A DNA stretch of 64,000 nucleotides from an uncultured Sphingomonadaceae bacterium (GTDB taxonomy: Bacteria; Pseudomonadota; Alphaproteobacteria; Sphingomonadales; Sphingomonadaceae): the NCBI GenBank assembly GCA_947503245.1, contig CANNCV010000001.1:1735501-1799500 (forward strand). The letters run 5' to 3'. The position numbers were made by a program, and so were the translations under genes. Shown here piece by piece: positions 47,527 to 57,019 of this stretch (position 1 is the first letter of the stretch; every line of letters starts with the position of its first letter). The notes below the pieces were generated by a model. The model was not told where the DNA came from and did no database searches. It saw only the letters and a list, made by a program, of their open reading frames with translations.

Positions 47527-48068
47527 TAAGAGCGGGCTCTATTATATTGAAGGTATTTGCCTGCATTTCACTGGCCGGCTGTGATGGCGCATCGCTCGCG
47601 CCAGCAAGTGATGCTGCTTCGAATAGTGAATTAGAGCGCGCGGCAATTGATGCAGGGATTATTGTAGACCCGGCTAATCTTGATCTGGCAGGTCTTTATG
47701 AAGCGGGCAGCGAGCTGAATAATGATCGGTTTTGCGCGGTCCGTGACGAAGATAATTATAAGGTCGGCCTTATGGTCTATTATGGCAGCGACCAAATGTG
47801 CGCTGGGCAGGGACAGGCAGTGCTGGATGGGGAAAGTGTTTTGATCACCATAGCAGCGCAAGATGATGATGAAGAGACTTGCGAAATCACAGCAATATTT
47901 GACGGTGAACAGATTGCTTTCCCGGGCAGTATTTCCAACAACTGCGCGCGGCTTTGTTCACAAAGAGCATCGATGGCAGGCGTCTCTATTCCTTTGGTTG
48001 AGAGTGGATCAAAATCTGCTGCTCGTGCAAAAGATGCCGAGGCAAACCGAATGTGCTCGTCAGAATAG
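47523..48068 (+). CDS. Small lipoprotein of unknown function coupled to hisI
   Basis: 181-aa predicted lipoprotein with a clear lipobox LAGC (Cys20). The mature part is acidic and contains seven cysteines ([40 protein letters not shown]), suggesting disulfides in the periplasm. ATGA overlap with hisI. Family not recognised; similar acidic lipoproteins occur in sphingomonads. Confidence 0.75.
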   Translation: MIRAGSIILKVFACISLAGCDGASLAPASDAASNSELERAAIDAGIIVDPANLDLAGLYEAGSELNNDRFCAVRDEDNYKVGLMVYYGSDQMCAGQGQAVLDGESVLITIAAQDDDEETCEITAIFDGEQIAFPGSISNNCARLCSQRASMAGVSIPLVESGSKSAARAKDAEANRMCSSE

Positions 48069-48084
48069 TCGCTGCAAAATCAAC

Positions 48085-48113
48085 TTGACGTTTACGTTAA
48101 GGTAATGCATAAC
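48085..48113 (+). promoter_or_regulatory. Promoter and MerR-type operator of the acyl-CoA dehydrogenase operon
   Basis: TTGACG (48085-48090) and CATAAC (48108-48113) form a -35/-10 pair with a 17-bp spacer. The imperfect 16-bp palindrome TTGACGTTTACGTTAA (48085-48100, core ACGT-N2-ACGT, 12 of 16 symmetric) overlaps it and resembles operators of LiuR-type MerR regulators. Transcription would start near 48120, exactly at an in-frame ATG of the MerR gene. Confidence 0.55.
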
Positions 48114-48119
48114 AAGTTT

Positions 48120-48545
48120 ATGCCAAATTCGGATCATGCAACGCTCGAAACACCTGATGTCCATAATCGGGAGCATTATTCAATCTCCGATCTTTCTGAT
48201 GAGTTCGGGGTTACGGCGCGCGCACTTCGCTTTTATGAAGATGAAGGCCTGATTTTCCCGCAACGCAATGGTATGACCAGAGTTTATGGGAAGCGTGATC
48301 GTGCCCGGCTTGCATGGATAATGCGGGCGAAAAATGTCGGCTTTAGTCTTGCTGAAATTCGCGAGATGATTGACCTGTATGACCTGGGTGATGATCGGGC
48401 AGAGCAGCGCAGAGTCACCATTGCCAAATGCGAAGAACGTATCGCGCTTTTGGATAAGCAAAAAAAAGACATTGAAAGTTCAATCAACGAGCTACGCTCA
48501 TTTGTGGATATGGTGAAACAAGTAGAGCTAGAGACAAAAACGTAA
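48120..48545 (+). CDS. MerR-family transcriptional regulator
   Basis: About 141 aa. The helix-turn-helix and wing are [45 protein letters not shown] split over residues 20-65, followed by a long dimerisation coiled coil ([21 protein letters not shown]...). It has no metal-binding cysteine loop, unlike MerR/CueR. Sequence and neighbour (acyl-CoA dehydrogenase) suggest a LiuR-like regulator of acyl-CoA or branched-chain amino-acid catabolism. The ATG at 48120 is preferred because the likely transcription start coincides with it; ATG at 48105 (5 residues longer) lies between -35 and -10. Confidence 0.85.
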   Translation: MPNSDHATLETPDVHNREHYSISDLSDEFGVTARALRFYEDEGLIFPQRNGMTRVYGKRDRARLAWIMRAKNVGFSLAEIREMIDLYDLGDDRAEQRRVTIAKCEERIALLDKQKKDIESSINELRSFVDMVKQVELETKT

Positions 48546-48622
48546 AATAACATTTGCGGTTCGATCAATTAAAGACAATCCTATTTCGGTAACAACCGAC
48601 CTGACAGCAGAAGGAAGTTCAT

Positions 48623-50425
48623 ATGCCACAATATTCAGCGCCAGTGCGCGATTCACAATTCATTCTCAATGAGGTTTTGGGCCTTGAGAAATTTTCTAAT
48701 CTCCCCGGGTTCGAAAATGCCAGTTCCGATATGGTTGAAGCGGTTTTGACCGAGGGAGGAAAATTTGTTGAGCAGGTCTTGTTCCCCATCAACCAAAGCG
48801 GGGACCAGCAAGGCTGCACCCGTCATGATGATGGCAGCGTTACTACGCCTGATGGTTTTAAAGACGCCTATGACCAATTTTGCGAAGGTGGCTGGGGCAC
48901 GTTGACAGCTCCGGAAGAATTTGGCGGGCAGGAATTGCCGCATGTCGTGGGTTTTGCTTTTGAAGAATTTATTACATCGTCCAACATGGCATTTGGCATG
49001 TATCCTGGCCTAACAGGCGGTGCCGTTGCTGCGATTTTGGCGAAAGGCAGCCAAGAGCAGAAAGAAAAATATGCGCCCAATATGATCTCTGGCAAATGGG
49101 GCGGCACGATGAACCTGACCGAGCCGCATTGCGGCACGGATTTGGGCCTTATCCGCACCAAGGCAGAGCCTCAATTGGATGGCAGCCATAAGATTAGCGG
49201 CACGAAAATCTTTATCTCCTCTGGTGAGCATGATTTGACCGAAAACATCATTCACTTGGTGCTGGCAAAAACACCCGACGCGCCGGATAGTGTGAAGGGT
49301 ATATCCTTGTTCATAGTACCCAAATTCATGGTCAATGAAGACGGCTCTTTGGGTGAGCGTAATGCTGTGTCCTGTGGTTCTATTGAACATAAAATGGGCA
49401 TTCACGGCAATTCAACCTGCGTCATGAATTATGACGGCGCAACCGGCTATATGGTGGGTGAAGAAAATAAAGGCCTTGCTGCAATGTTCATCATGATGAA
49501 CGCAGCGCGTCTGGGCGTTGGTCTGCAAGGGCTGGGTGTTGGTGAAGTGGCCTATCAAAACGCTGTGCAATATGCTGCCGACCGTCGTCAGGGGCGCGCA
49601 TTGGACGGCGCGAAAGACGCTGATGAAAAAGCCGATACCTTATTTGTTCACCCCGATGTGCGCCGCATGCTGATGGAGGCTAAGTCGATTAATGAAGGTT
49701 TGCGGGCGCTGATTTTGTGGGGCGCGTTGCAGGTTGATCTGACGCACAAGGCGCAGACCGATGAAGACCGTGAAATGGCGGATGATTTGATCAGCCTTTT
49801 GACACCTGTGATCAAGGGCTATGGCACCGATAAGGGTTATGAGATCGCCACCAATATGCAGCAAGTCTATGGCGGGCACGGCTATATTGCTGAATGGGGC
49901 ATGGAACAATATGTGCGCGATGCACGTATTGCGATGATCTATGAAGGCACAAATGGCGTGCAAGCCATGGATTTGGTTGGCCGTAAGCTGGCGCAAAATG
50001 GTGGACGTGCTGTGCAAGCGCTGTTCAAAATCGTTGATGAAGAATGCGCCGAAGCGAAATCAGATGATGCGCTGGCCGATTTTGCCACCCGTCTTGAAAA
50101 AGCCAATGGTGAATTGAAGGCAGCGACCATGTGGTTCATGCAAAATGGGATGCAAAACCCCAACCATGTTGGTGCCGGTGCACACAGCTATATGCATATC
50201 ATGGGCATTGTTTCACTTGGCCTGATGTGGTTGCGCATGAGCAAGGCCGCGCGTCAAGGCTTGGCTGACGGCACAGGCAATGCGAAATTTTATGAGACAA
50301 AATTGGCAACAGCGCGCTATTTTGCCGAGCGTATTATGCCTGATGCTGGCGCATTGCGCCGCAAGATTGAGGCAGGCGGTGATGCCATCATGGCGCTGGA
50401 CCCAGAAATGTTCCAAGCCGCTTAA
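48623..50425 (+). CDS. Acyl-CoA dehydrogenase with C-terminal extension
   Basis: 600-aa FAD enzyme of the long (DmdC/AidB-like, about 600-residue) acyl-CoA dehydrogenase type. It has the N-terminal all-alpha domain, the middle beta domain ([32 protein letters not shown]), the C-terminal helical domain with catalytic Glu in [19 protein letters not shown], and an extra C-terminal domain. Annotated relatives are 3-methylmercaptopropionyl-CoA dehydrogenases, but substrate specificity is not clear from sequence. AGAAGGAAG precedes the start. It probably shares the MerR transcript (77-bp gap with no second operator) and ends at a strong terminator. Confidence 0.92.
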   Translation: MPQYSAPVRDSQFILNEVLGLEKFSNLPGFENASSDMVEAVLTEGGKFVEQVLFPINQSGDQQGCTRHDDGSVTTPDGFKDAYDQFCEGGWGTLTAPEEFGGQELPHVVGFAFEEFITSSNMAFGMYPGLTGGAVAAILAKGSQEQKEKYAPNMISGKWGGTMNLTEPHCGTDLGLIRTKAEPQLDGSHKISGTKIFISSGEHDLTENIIHLVLAKTPDAPDSVKGISLFIVPKFMVNEDGSLGERNAVSCGSIEHKMGIHGNSTCVMNYDGATGYMVGEENKGLAAMFIMMNAARLGVGLQGLGVGEVAYQNAVQYAADRRQGRALDGAKDADEKADTLFVHPDVRRMLMEAKSINEGLRALILWGALQVDLTHKAQTDEDREMADDLISLLTPVIKGYGTDKGYEIATNMQQVYGGHGYIAEWGMEQYVRDARIAMIYEGTNGVQAMDLVGRKLAQNGGRAVQALFKIVDEECAEAKSDDALADFATRLEKANGELKAATMWFMQNGMQNPNHVGAGAHSYMHIMGIVSLGLMWLRMSKAARQGLADGTGNAKFYETKLATARYFAERIMPDAGALRRKIEAGGDAIMALDPEMFQAA

Positions 50426-50442
50426 GCATAAGTGACCGAAAC

Positions 50443-50480
50443 AAAAAAGGCGCGAAGGATATATCCCTCGCGCCTTTTTT
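50443..50480. terminator. Strong bidirectional intrinsic terminator
   Basis: AAAAAAGGCGCGA at 50443-50455 pairs perfectly with TCGCGCCTTTTTT at 50468-50480, and the inner AGGAT/ATCCC part extends the stem. A-run and T-run flank the hairpin, so it can stop transcription of the dehydrogenase and of the convergent gene at 50537-51661. Confidence 0.93.
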
Positions 50481-50536
50481 GTTGGTGACGTTTTTTATGT
50501 CTAAGTTGAAGAGCTACTGAGAATCTAACCAATCAC

Positions 50537-51661
50537 CTATATGGTGATAAGGATTGCATCGCTGCCATCAGCCTCAAATTTAATCGTACTGCTCTTACTT
50601 TTTTGCAGCAATTTGCTTTTTCCAGTGAGTATCTGCTGATATTGTTTGGCACTGAAATCCCCCTTATAGGGTCCAAAAAATGTTATTTTGCCAATCTCAT
50701 ATATGGCAAAACTGCGCTGTTTAGGATTGGTGGCATCAACAGACGAGATAAAGGCTTTTCCGGTGTCGCCAAAGGGTGCGATTATGCGGCTGCCATCTTT
50801 ATCTTCGCTGCGATAAACATAATAGGTCAGTCCATCAATCGTGTAACTGTCAGCGATACACCATTGGGAATAGGGAGTGGCTATTGGTGATTTGTCATGT
50901 GTATTCTTATCTATTTGTAAGGCTCCTGCAAGAAGGTTCCCCAAAACACCTAAGCCAGATAAAGTTTTGTCTGGGCGTCCGTCTCTGGTAAGTTTTGCTT
51001 TACCTTCCAACCCAATTGCGCACCGAGCGGGCTGATCTAATGATAATGTTGCGACTGCTTCACTATTAGAAACCTTGGTGCCGGCAACAATTGTGCCCAA
51101 TATCTTTTCAACCTCTGCGCTCTCTGACTGTGGGCCAGTCACGCGATATTTGACAATCCAGTCACCCACTTTTGCAAAAGCTGCTGCTGTTGCTAATTTG
51201 CTATCAGTGAAGGGATGGAAAAGCGTGATTGCTCCTTTCTCGTTCCCTCCGAAAGAGGCAAGTTTCAGAGCTTTCCCTCTATCTTGCAAACCGAAACGCG
51301 AATCTATTGCTACCCCGGTAAGAACTGCATTCATCTCTGCGTCGGCAAGGCTTGGTCGGTAGATATAGATGCTGGTGTAAATGCCCTCATTTTCATGAGC
51401 ATATTGCAGAATATTGTCCATACCATCGGTGCCACTCTTGGCCTCTTGGCTGGAATCATATTGAACAATACCAAAATCCGTTGGCAAGGTGACGCCGGAA
51501 TGATGCACGGAAAGTCCATCACCATTTGCATACCATCCTGCCAGAATTGGTTCTTTTTCTTCGGCTTTCTCGTCCGCGCCATCTGTTTCTTGCGCATGAA
51601 CAATAGATGGTATGGAGCCCAAAAATGCTGCGGCGCTCATCGCTAATATAAACTTGTTCAT
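50537..51661 (-). CDS. Exported protein of unknown function (374 aa)
   Basis: Signal peptide MNKFILAMSAAAFLGSIPSIVHA followed by an acidic linker (QETDGADEKAEEKEP). The body is a mixture of strands and helices (WYANGDGLSVHHSGVTLP..., GIYTSIYIYRPSLADAEMNAVL, TIDGLTYYVYRSEDKDG) without recognised catalytic motifs; the C-terminus is IKFEADGSDAILITI. The ATG at 51661 is chosen for GGGGAG 10 bp upstream; an in-frame ATG further up lacks support. Monocistronic by position. Family unknown. Confidence 0.72.
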   Translation of the reverse strand: MNKFILAMSAAAFLGSIPSIVHAQETDGADEKAEEKEPILAGWYANGDGLSVHHSGVTLPTDFGIVQYDSSQEAKSGTDGMDNILQYAHENEGIYTSIYIYRPSLADAEMNAVLTGVAIDSRFGLQDRGKALKLASFGGNEKGAITLFHPFTDSKLATAAAFAKVGDWIVKYRVTGPQSESAEVEKILGTIVAGTKVSNSEAVATLSLDQPARCAIGLEGKAKLTRDGRPDKTLSGLGVLGNLLAGALQIDKNTHDKSPIATPYSQWCIADSYTIDGLTYYVYRSEDKDGSRIIAPFGDTGKAFISSVDATNPKQRSFAIYEIGKITFFGPYKGDFSAKQYQQILTGKSKLLQKSKSSTIKFEADGSDAILITI

Positions 51662-51827
51662 CTGCAATATCTCCCCATGAATTGCAGCAAGGTTAGTTAA
51701 TTGTGCATGACTATACAAGCAGGGCAACGACCACAGCTTGTAACAGTAGTAGAAATATCAATGCGCCGTCATGCTCCCGCAGGTTATGCAGCCAAGAAGT
51801 TTCCAACTTGGCCGCGCCTGTTAGGTT
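51662..51827. other. Intergenic region between cysK end and the unknown exported gene
   Basis: 166 bp without a gene. The only structure seen is a perfect 7-bp inverted repeat, CTGCAAT (51662-51668) / ATTGCAG (51681-51687), which on the transcript of the downstream gene places its Shine-Dalgarno sequence in the loop. No terminator for the upstream region was recognised. Confidence 0.4.
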
Positions 51828-52745
51828 TTACTCTGGCAAGAAGTCCGGCACAGATAAATAGCGCTCACCCGTGTCATAATTAAAGCCAAGAACTTTCGCA
51901 CCGGATGGCAAATCGTGCAATTTTTGGGCAATTGCTGCCAGTGTCGCGCCTGATGAAATACCGACCAGCATGCCTTCTTCGCTTGCGGCGCGCCGTGCCA
52001 TGTCTTTGGCATCTGCCGGATCAACCGCAATCGCGCCATCAATGCTTTGCGTGTGCAAATTGCCGGGGATAAACCCTGCGCCGATACCCTGAATAGGGTG
52101 TGGTCCAGGCTGACCGCCGCTTATCACCGGGGAGAGTGTGGGCTCAACCGCATAGACTTTCAAATCTTTCCAATGCTGCTTCAATACCTCCGCGACACCA
52201 GTAATGTGGCCGCCTGTACCAACACCGGTTATGATCGCATCCAATGGATCATCCTGAAAATCAGCCAGAATTTCCTGTGCAGTAGTGCGGACATGCACAT
52301 CCACATTGGCCGGATTTTCAAATTGTTGCGGCATCCATGCGCCGGGTGTTTGATCGATCAGTTCTTGAGCGCGTTCAATTGCACCTTTCATACCTTTTTC
52401 TTTCGGCGTCAGGTCAAAGCTTGCACCATAAGCCAGCATAAGGCGCCGGCGCTCTATAGACATGGATTCTGGCATGACCAGCACGAGCTTATAGCCCTTG
52501 ACTGCTGCAACCATGGCCAAGCCAACACCGGTATTTCCTGATGTCGGTTCGATGATCGTACCGCCGGGTTGCAGAGCGCCGGATTGTTCTGCCGCTTCGA
52601 TCATCGCCAATGCGATGCGGTCTTTGATGGAACCGCCGGGGTTTGATCGCTCTGACTTAATCCAGACATGCGCATCGCCAAAAAGTCGCTGCATTTTGAT
52701 ATGCGGTGTATTTCCAATAGTTTGGAGGATGTTATCGGCAATCAT
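51828..52745 (-). CDS. cysK: Cysteine synthase (O-acetylserine sulfhydrylase)
   Basis: 305-aa fold-type II PLP enzyme. The PLP lysine is Lys41 ([10 protein letters not shown]), the substrate loop is [11 protein letters not shown] and the phosphate-binding loop is [11 protein letters not shown]. It makes cysteine from O-acetylserine and sulfide. The C-terminus fits CysK rather than the shorter CysM, but the two are hard to separate by eye. It lies 24 bp after the MFS gene on the same strand. Confidence 0.92.
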   Translation of the reverse strand: MIADNILQTIGNTPHIKMQRLFGDAHVWIKSERSNPGGSIKDRIALAMIEAAEQSGALQPGGTIIEPTSGNTGVGLAMVAAVKGYKLVLVMPESMSIERRRLMLAYGASFDLTPKEKGMKGAIERAQELIDQTPGAWMPQQFENPANVDVHVRTTAQEILADFQDDPLDAIITGVGTGGHITGVAEVLKQHWKDLKVYAVEPTLSPVISGGQPGPHPIQGIGAGFIPGNLHTQSIDGAIAVDPADAKDMARRAASEEGMLVGISSGATLAAIAQKLHDLPSGAKVLGFNYDTGERYLSVPDFLPE

Positions 52746-52769
52746 GGCAATGTCCTTTTCCTAAAATCA

Positions 52770-54113
52770 TCATTTCGCATCGGCTGCGGTCTTGTCGTTC
52801 TCTATATTGCTATGCTTGGGCTCAGCTTTCAAGAGATGATCAGGCTGATCAAAAGTCTTAGCCGCGGCCAATTGCGGGAAAAGCCGCGACCAAAAGGCTG
52901 TGACCGCTATTGCTCCGGCCCCGCCGCCGACTATCGCTGCGACAGGTCCGATAATGAATGCGAGGCTGCCCGTGAATGCGTCACCTAGTTCGTTAGAGGC
53001 GCTGATGGTCATTTGGCTGACCGCATTAACCCGGCCGCGCTTTTCATCAGGCGTATGCAATTGGATCAATGAAGAGCGCACGAAAACGCCAAACATATCC
53101 GCTGCTCCGCATGCTGCCAAACATATAATCGATAGCGGCAGCCAAGTGCTGAGGCCAAAGCCGATAGTCCCGATGCCAAAGATCATCATGGATGCCAGCA
53201 TAACGAGACCAACATTTTTCTTCAGTGGATAGATGGATAGCAATGCACCAGTGAGCACTGCGCCAATGGCTGGGGCAGGGGCGAGTAAGGAAAGAGCCAA
53301 CTCATCGGAACCCAATATATCACGCGCAAAAACAGGGATCATTGCTTGTGCGCCGGCAAGAAACATCACCATCAAATCAAGCGTGATGGCTCCTAGGACG
53401 AGTTTGTTGGTGCCAACATAAGCAAGGCCGTCGACCAATTGTTTGAGCGGGCCATGCTTCCGGTTCATCATGCTGCGCGGGACTGGCGAGATAAGAAACA
53501 TTGCCAATGTCGCGACGCCAAACAGAGCGACACATATAAAATAGGGGAAAGAGGGTGATATTGCATAGAGCGGGCCAGCCATAGCAGGGCCAGCAATAAC
53601 ACCGACCTGCCACGCGATTGTCGACAAAGCTATGGCGCGCGGCAATGAGTCTGCTGGTACCAGATTGGGCGCAAGGGAGGTCATAGCCGGACCCAGAAAT
53701 GCGCGTGCTATGCCCAATAATGCGGAGACTGCATAAATAGAGATGATTGAAATAGCATCAAAATAGGTCATCAATGCCAGAATGAGCGCGACCAATGCCT
53801 GCCCGCTTAAAACGATACGGGCTATCCACCGCCTATCAGCGCGGTCAGCCACCCAGCCCACAATCGGAGTGAGCACAAAAAGCGGAAGAAATTGTACAAG
53901 CCCGATAATGCCAAGGACAAAGGCTGCCTGTTCAATGCTGGAGCCGGAATCACGCGCGAGATTATATGCCTGCCACCCCACGATAAGCATCATCGCATTA
54001 AGTGAGAACATTGCGAACAGCCGTGCCGTCCAGAAATAGCGGTAATTGGCTATCGCAAATGGATGTACTGACGACGGGGTAGAATTAGGGGCAGAATCAT
54101 GTGTGTCACTCAT
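52770..54113 (-). CDS. MFS transporter (EntS/multidrug-exporter type)
   Basis: 447-aa major facilitator with about 11-12 membrane helices. The start at 54113 gives MSDTHDSAPNSTPSSVHPFAIANYRYFWTARLFAMFS, the family N-terminus. The A-type loop GWVADRADRRWIAR and the central loop (PRSMMNRKHGPLKQLVDGLAYV) are typical of EntS-like exporters. The C-terminus is a hydrophilic tail (AAAKTFDQPDHLLKAEPKHS...). The substrate is unknown. It is divergent from the DUF885 gene across 140 bp. Confidence 0.88.
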   Translation of the reverse strand: MSDTHDSAPNSTPSSVHPFAIANYRYFWTARLFAMFSLNAMMLIVGWQAYNLARDSGSSIEQAAFVLGIIGLVQFLPLFVLTPIVGWVADRADRRWIARIVLSGQALVALILALMTYFDAISIISIYAVSALLGIARAFLGPAMTSLAPNLVPADSLPRAIALSTIAWQVGVIAGPAMAGPLYAISPSFPYFICVALFGVATLAMFLISPVPRSMMNRKHGPLKQLVDGLAYVGTNKLVLGAITLDLMVMFLAGAQAMIPVFARDILGSDELALSLLAPAPAIGAVLTGALLSIYPLKKNVGLVMLASMMIFGIGTIGFGLSTWLPLSIICLAACGAADMFGVFVRSSLIQLHTPDEKRGRVNAVSQMTISASNELGDAFTGSLAFIIGPVAAIVGGGAGAIAVTAFWSRLFPQLAAAKTFDQPDHLLKAEPKHSNIENDKTAADAK

Positions 54114-54253
54114 GCGCTCTGTTAGGATTATGCGAGGCAAACCGCAATTGCCGCGATCACTGCCGTGCAATCGCTACAAGAAAAGACTTGTCCCTTGCCT
54201 TGCTGCGACGGGCAGGTCACAATGCCCTATCAACAATCATAATGGGCATTCTC

Positions 54254-55978
54254 ATGATCAAAAAATCTCTTTTATTGGCGGCTGTTGCTAGTGTTAGCCT
54301 GACCGTCTCTGGCTGTAAGAAAGTGGACTCAGATACCGATATTGCAGCAGAAGATTTGAGCGAATGGGGCAGGTTCGCGCAAGACTATATTGATGGATAT
54401 TTGCCGCTCAACCCTGTCTTCGCAGTTGGCTCGGGCAAGCATGAATATGATGGCCAATTGCCGGATTGGAGCGAAAAGGGCATTGCTGCGCGTATTGCTT
54501 ATTTGAAAGAAAAGAAAGCTGCAGCACTCGCTTTTGATGCGGCCGATATGTCCAAAGCAGACGCATTTGAGCGTGATTATCTCGTTTCGACTATTGATGG
54601 CGAACTGTTCTGGTCAGAAACATCTGAAGCGCTGTACACCAACCCTGCCGTATATCGCGGCGCATTAAGCCCGGCGACTTATGTTACTGTTCCCTATGCG
54701 GATGAGGAAACGCGATTTAAAGCCTATATTACATATCTGGGCAATATTCCGGCAGCTGCCGAACAAATCCGCGCCAATTTGCGCACGCCTATGCCAGAGA
54801 CATTTGTCAATTTGGGCATAGGGTCTTTTCAAGGCTATGCTGATTATTATCGCGGCGATGCGATTAAGGAATTCGGCGGCATTACAGACAAAGACCTGTT
54901 GGCGCAGCATGATGCAGCGGTTGAGAAAGCCGCAGCCGCTATGGAAGGCTTGGCCAATTGGTTACGCAGCGAAAAGTCTAATGCAACTCAGAATTATGCT
55001 TTGGGCGCAGAGAAATTCGCTGCCATGTTGAAGGCCACTGAAGGCGTTGACATTTCACTGGCCGAACTGAAAGCCATTGGTGTTGCTGATATGCGCCGTA
55101 ACCAGAAAGCTTTGCGTGAAGCCTGTGCAGCCTATGCGCCGGAAACGGATATTACTGGCTGTATAACCAAAGCCAATCAGGATAAACCAGACGGCGGTGC
55201 GGTACAGGGTGCTCGCAATCAATTGGCCAGTCTTAAAACTTTTGTTGCTGATAATGATATTGTCACAATCCCCAGCGATGAGGAAGCCAAGGTGGAGGAA
55301 GCGCCGCCCTATCGGCGCAGCAATCTGGCCTATATCAATATTCCGGGCGCTTATGAAAAAGGTCTGCCATCGGTATATTATATCTCGCCGCCGGACCCGT
55401 CATGGGATGCTGCCAAGCAACAGGCTTATATTCCCGGCAAGTCTGATTTGCTCTATATTTCTGTCCATGAAGTTTGGCCCGGGCATTTCCTGAACTTCCT
55501 GCATGCGCAAAAGGCAAAGTCTTTGTTTGGACGTCTTTTTGTCGGCTATGCCTTTGCTGAGGGCTGGGCCCATTATACCGAAGAAATGATGTGGGATGCT
55601 GGCCTGGGTGAGGGGGATCCGGGCAACCATATCGGGCAATTGACCAATGCGCTGCTGCGCAATGTGCGTTATCTGTCGGCTATTGGTTTGCATACTGAAG
55701 GTATGACGGTCGAGCAATCGCGACAGATGTTTATCACGGATGGTTTTCAATCAGAAGGCAGCGCCGAACAACAGGCCGCGCGCGGCACTTATGACCCTGC
55801 CTATCTCAATTACACCATGGGTAAGCTGATGATCCAGAAACTGCGCGAGGACTGGACTGGCGGTGATCGCACCAAGTGGAAGGCTTTTCATGACGAGTTT
55901 CTGTCATATGGCGGCCCGCCCATTCCGATGGTACGCGCAGCTATGATGAAGGAAGACACGCCAAAAGCTGTCTTCTAA
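54254..55978 (+). CDS. DUF885-family lipoprotein (putative metallopeptidase)
   Basis: 574-aa protein. The ATG at 54254 gives a lipoprotein signal with Cys21 (TVSGC). The conserved DUF885 motif HEVWPGHFLNF sits in a helical alpha-rich domain, followed by FAEGWAHYTEEMMW; both motifs together suggest a gluzincin-like metallopeptidase. Helical throughout, as in the family. The ATG at 54242 is an alternative; the longer frame overlaps the divergent MFS gene and is rejected. Confidence 0.87.
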   Translation: MIKKSLLLAAVASVSLTVSGCKKVDSDTDIAAEDLSEWGRFAQDYIDGYLPLNPVFAVGSGKHEYDGQLPDWSEKGIAARIAYLKEKKAAALAFDAADMSKADAFERDYLVSTIDGELFWSETSEALYTNPAVYRGALSPATYVTVPYADEETRFKAYITYLGNIPAAAEQIRANLRTPMPETFVNLGIGSFQGYADYYRGDAIKEFGGITDKDLLAQHDAAVEKAAAAMEGLANWLRSEKSNATQNYALGAEKFAAMLKATEGVDISLAELKAIGVADMRRNQKALREACAAYAPETDITGCITKANQDKPDGGAVQGARNQLASLKTFVADNDIVTIPSDEEAKVEEAPPYRRSNLAYINIPGAYEKGLPSVYYISPPDPSWDAAKQQAYIPGKSDLLYISVHEVWPGHFLNFLHAQKAKSLFGRLFVGYAFAEGWAHYTEEMMWDAGLGEGDPGNHIGQLTNALLRNVRYLSAIGLHTEGMTVEQSRQMFITDGFQSEGSAEQQAARGTYDPAYLNYTMGKLMIQKLREDWTGGDRTKWKAFHDEFLSYGGPPIPMVRAAMMKEDTPKAVF

Positions 55979-56024
55979 TCAATAGAAATATTGGCTGAAA
56001 ATGCGGGGTTTTTATCGAGGCAGC

Positions 56025-56768
56025 TTAGCTTGCCTTGATAATAACCTCTGTGCCCAATTGCGCGATTGCAAACAGCTTGGCCGCAAATTCATCAGGCACT
56101 CCAACACAGCCATGGGTTGCATAACCATATTCGACGCTGCTGCCATGAATGGCGATACCGTCATTTGTAAGGCGCATCATATATGGCATGGGCACAAAAT
56201 AGAGGTTGGAGATATGGTCTTTATTCTTTTGCGTAATAGTGAATTTGCCAGTCGGCGTTGGCTTTTCATCCGCGCCATAGAGAATGACCGCAGTGCCGAT
56301 TTCATAACCGCCGCGATAGACAGATAATGTCTGGGCATCGAGATTAACGGATACGAGCAGTTTCCCGTCTTTCGGTGCGCCTTCTTCGTCCCAGACCCAA
56401 TCGCCATGTTGAAATTCGCCCTCAATTTCAAAAATGCGCTTAATCTCATAGCCGTCAATTGAGGCTGTGGCCGCACTTTCAGGTCGCGCAACGTCGCCAT
56501 CAGGGCTGGCATCGGCTATTCTGTTATCTGCAGAAGCAAGCTCGACAGCGTCAACATCAACGGCTGATGCTGCAATAGCTTCGTCAATATCGGCCAGATC
56601 ATATTGCAATTTAGGCCCAGGTTGCGCGGACGCTGCGGTGTCTTGATCAGTGGCTCCGCTAGGCGCCAATATCGCAAAGGCGGGCACAATGATGGCGGCG
56701 CAAATAATAGCACCCCATGCCCCGCGGCGGATCATTTGCGAAGTGGTTGGTGTGTTTTTTGTCGCCAT
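56025..56768 (-). CDS. L,D-transpeptidase (YkuD domain)
   Basis: 247-aa envelope protein with an N-terminal membrane/signal anchor (GAWGAIICAAIIVPAFAIL), an Ala/Asp-rich linker to about residue 110, and a YkuD domain. The catalytic motif is IHGSS...YATHGCVGVP with His208, His219 and Cys221; a Gly replaces the usual Arg/Asn two residues after the Cys. It should cross-link peptidoglycan or attach proteins to it. It stands alone between divergent and convergent neighbours. Confidence 0.88.
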   Translation of the reverse strand: MATKNTPTTSQMIRRGAWGAIICAAIIVPAFAILAPSGATDQDTAASAQPGPKLQYDLADIDEAIAASAVDVDAVELASADNRIADASPDGDVARPESAATASIDGYEIKRIFEIEGEFQHGDWVWDEEGAPKDGKLLVSVNLDAQTLSVYRGGYEIGTAVILYGADEKPTPTGKFTITQKNKDHISNLYFVPMPYMMRLTNDGIAIHGSSVEYGYATHGCVGVPDEFAAKLFAIAQLGTEVIIKAS

Positions 56769-57019
56769 AATATGTAAGTCTTTGCCTTGGAAGAATTTTG
56801 TGTACGCACTAGACGCACATATATTTCATAATCTTAAATATCACTTCCCAACATTTTTGCCAAGCCGCACAGGGACAGTGTTTCAAGCCGGTACGGTATA
56901 TATTGCAAAACTTACTGTTCAATGAGCCCGTTTCCTGACATTTGGATGGCAGCATCGGTTTTTGTAAACTCTTGCACATGCTATCACGGACTATCAAAGC
57001 TAAGGACCGTCTTAATTCT
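56769..57019. promoter_or_regulatory. Divergent intergenic region between the L,D-transpeptidase and antiporter genes
   Basis: 251 bp that must carry both promoters. It is AT-rich near the transpeptidase start; no convincing promoter pair, repeat or RNA gene was recognised. AAGGA at 57002-57006 is a distant ribosome-binding site for the antiporter. Confidence 0.3.
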
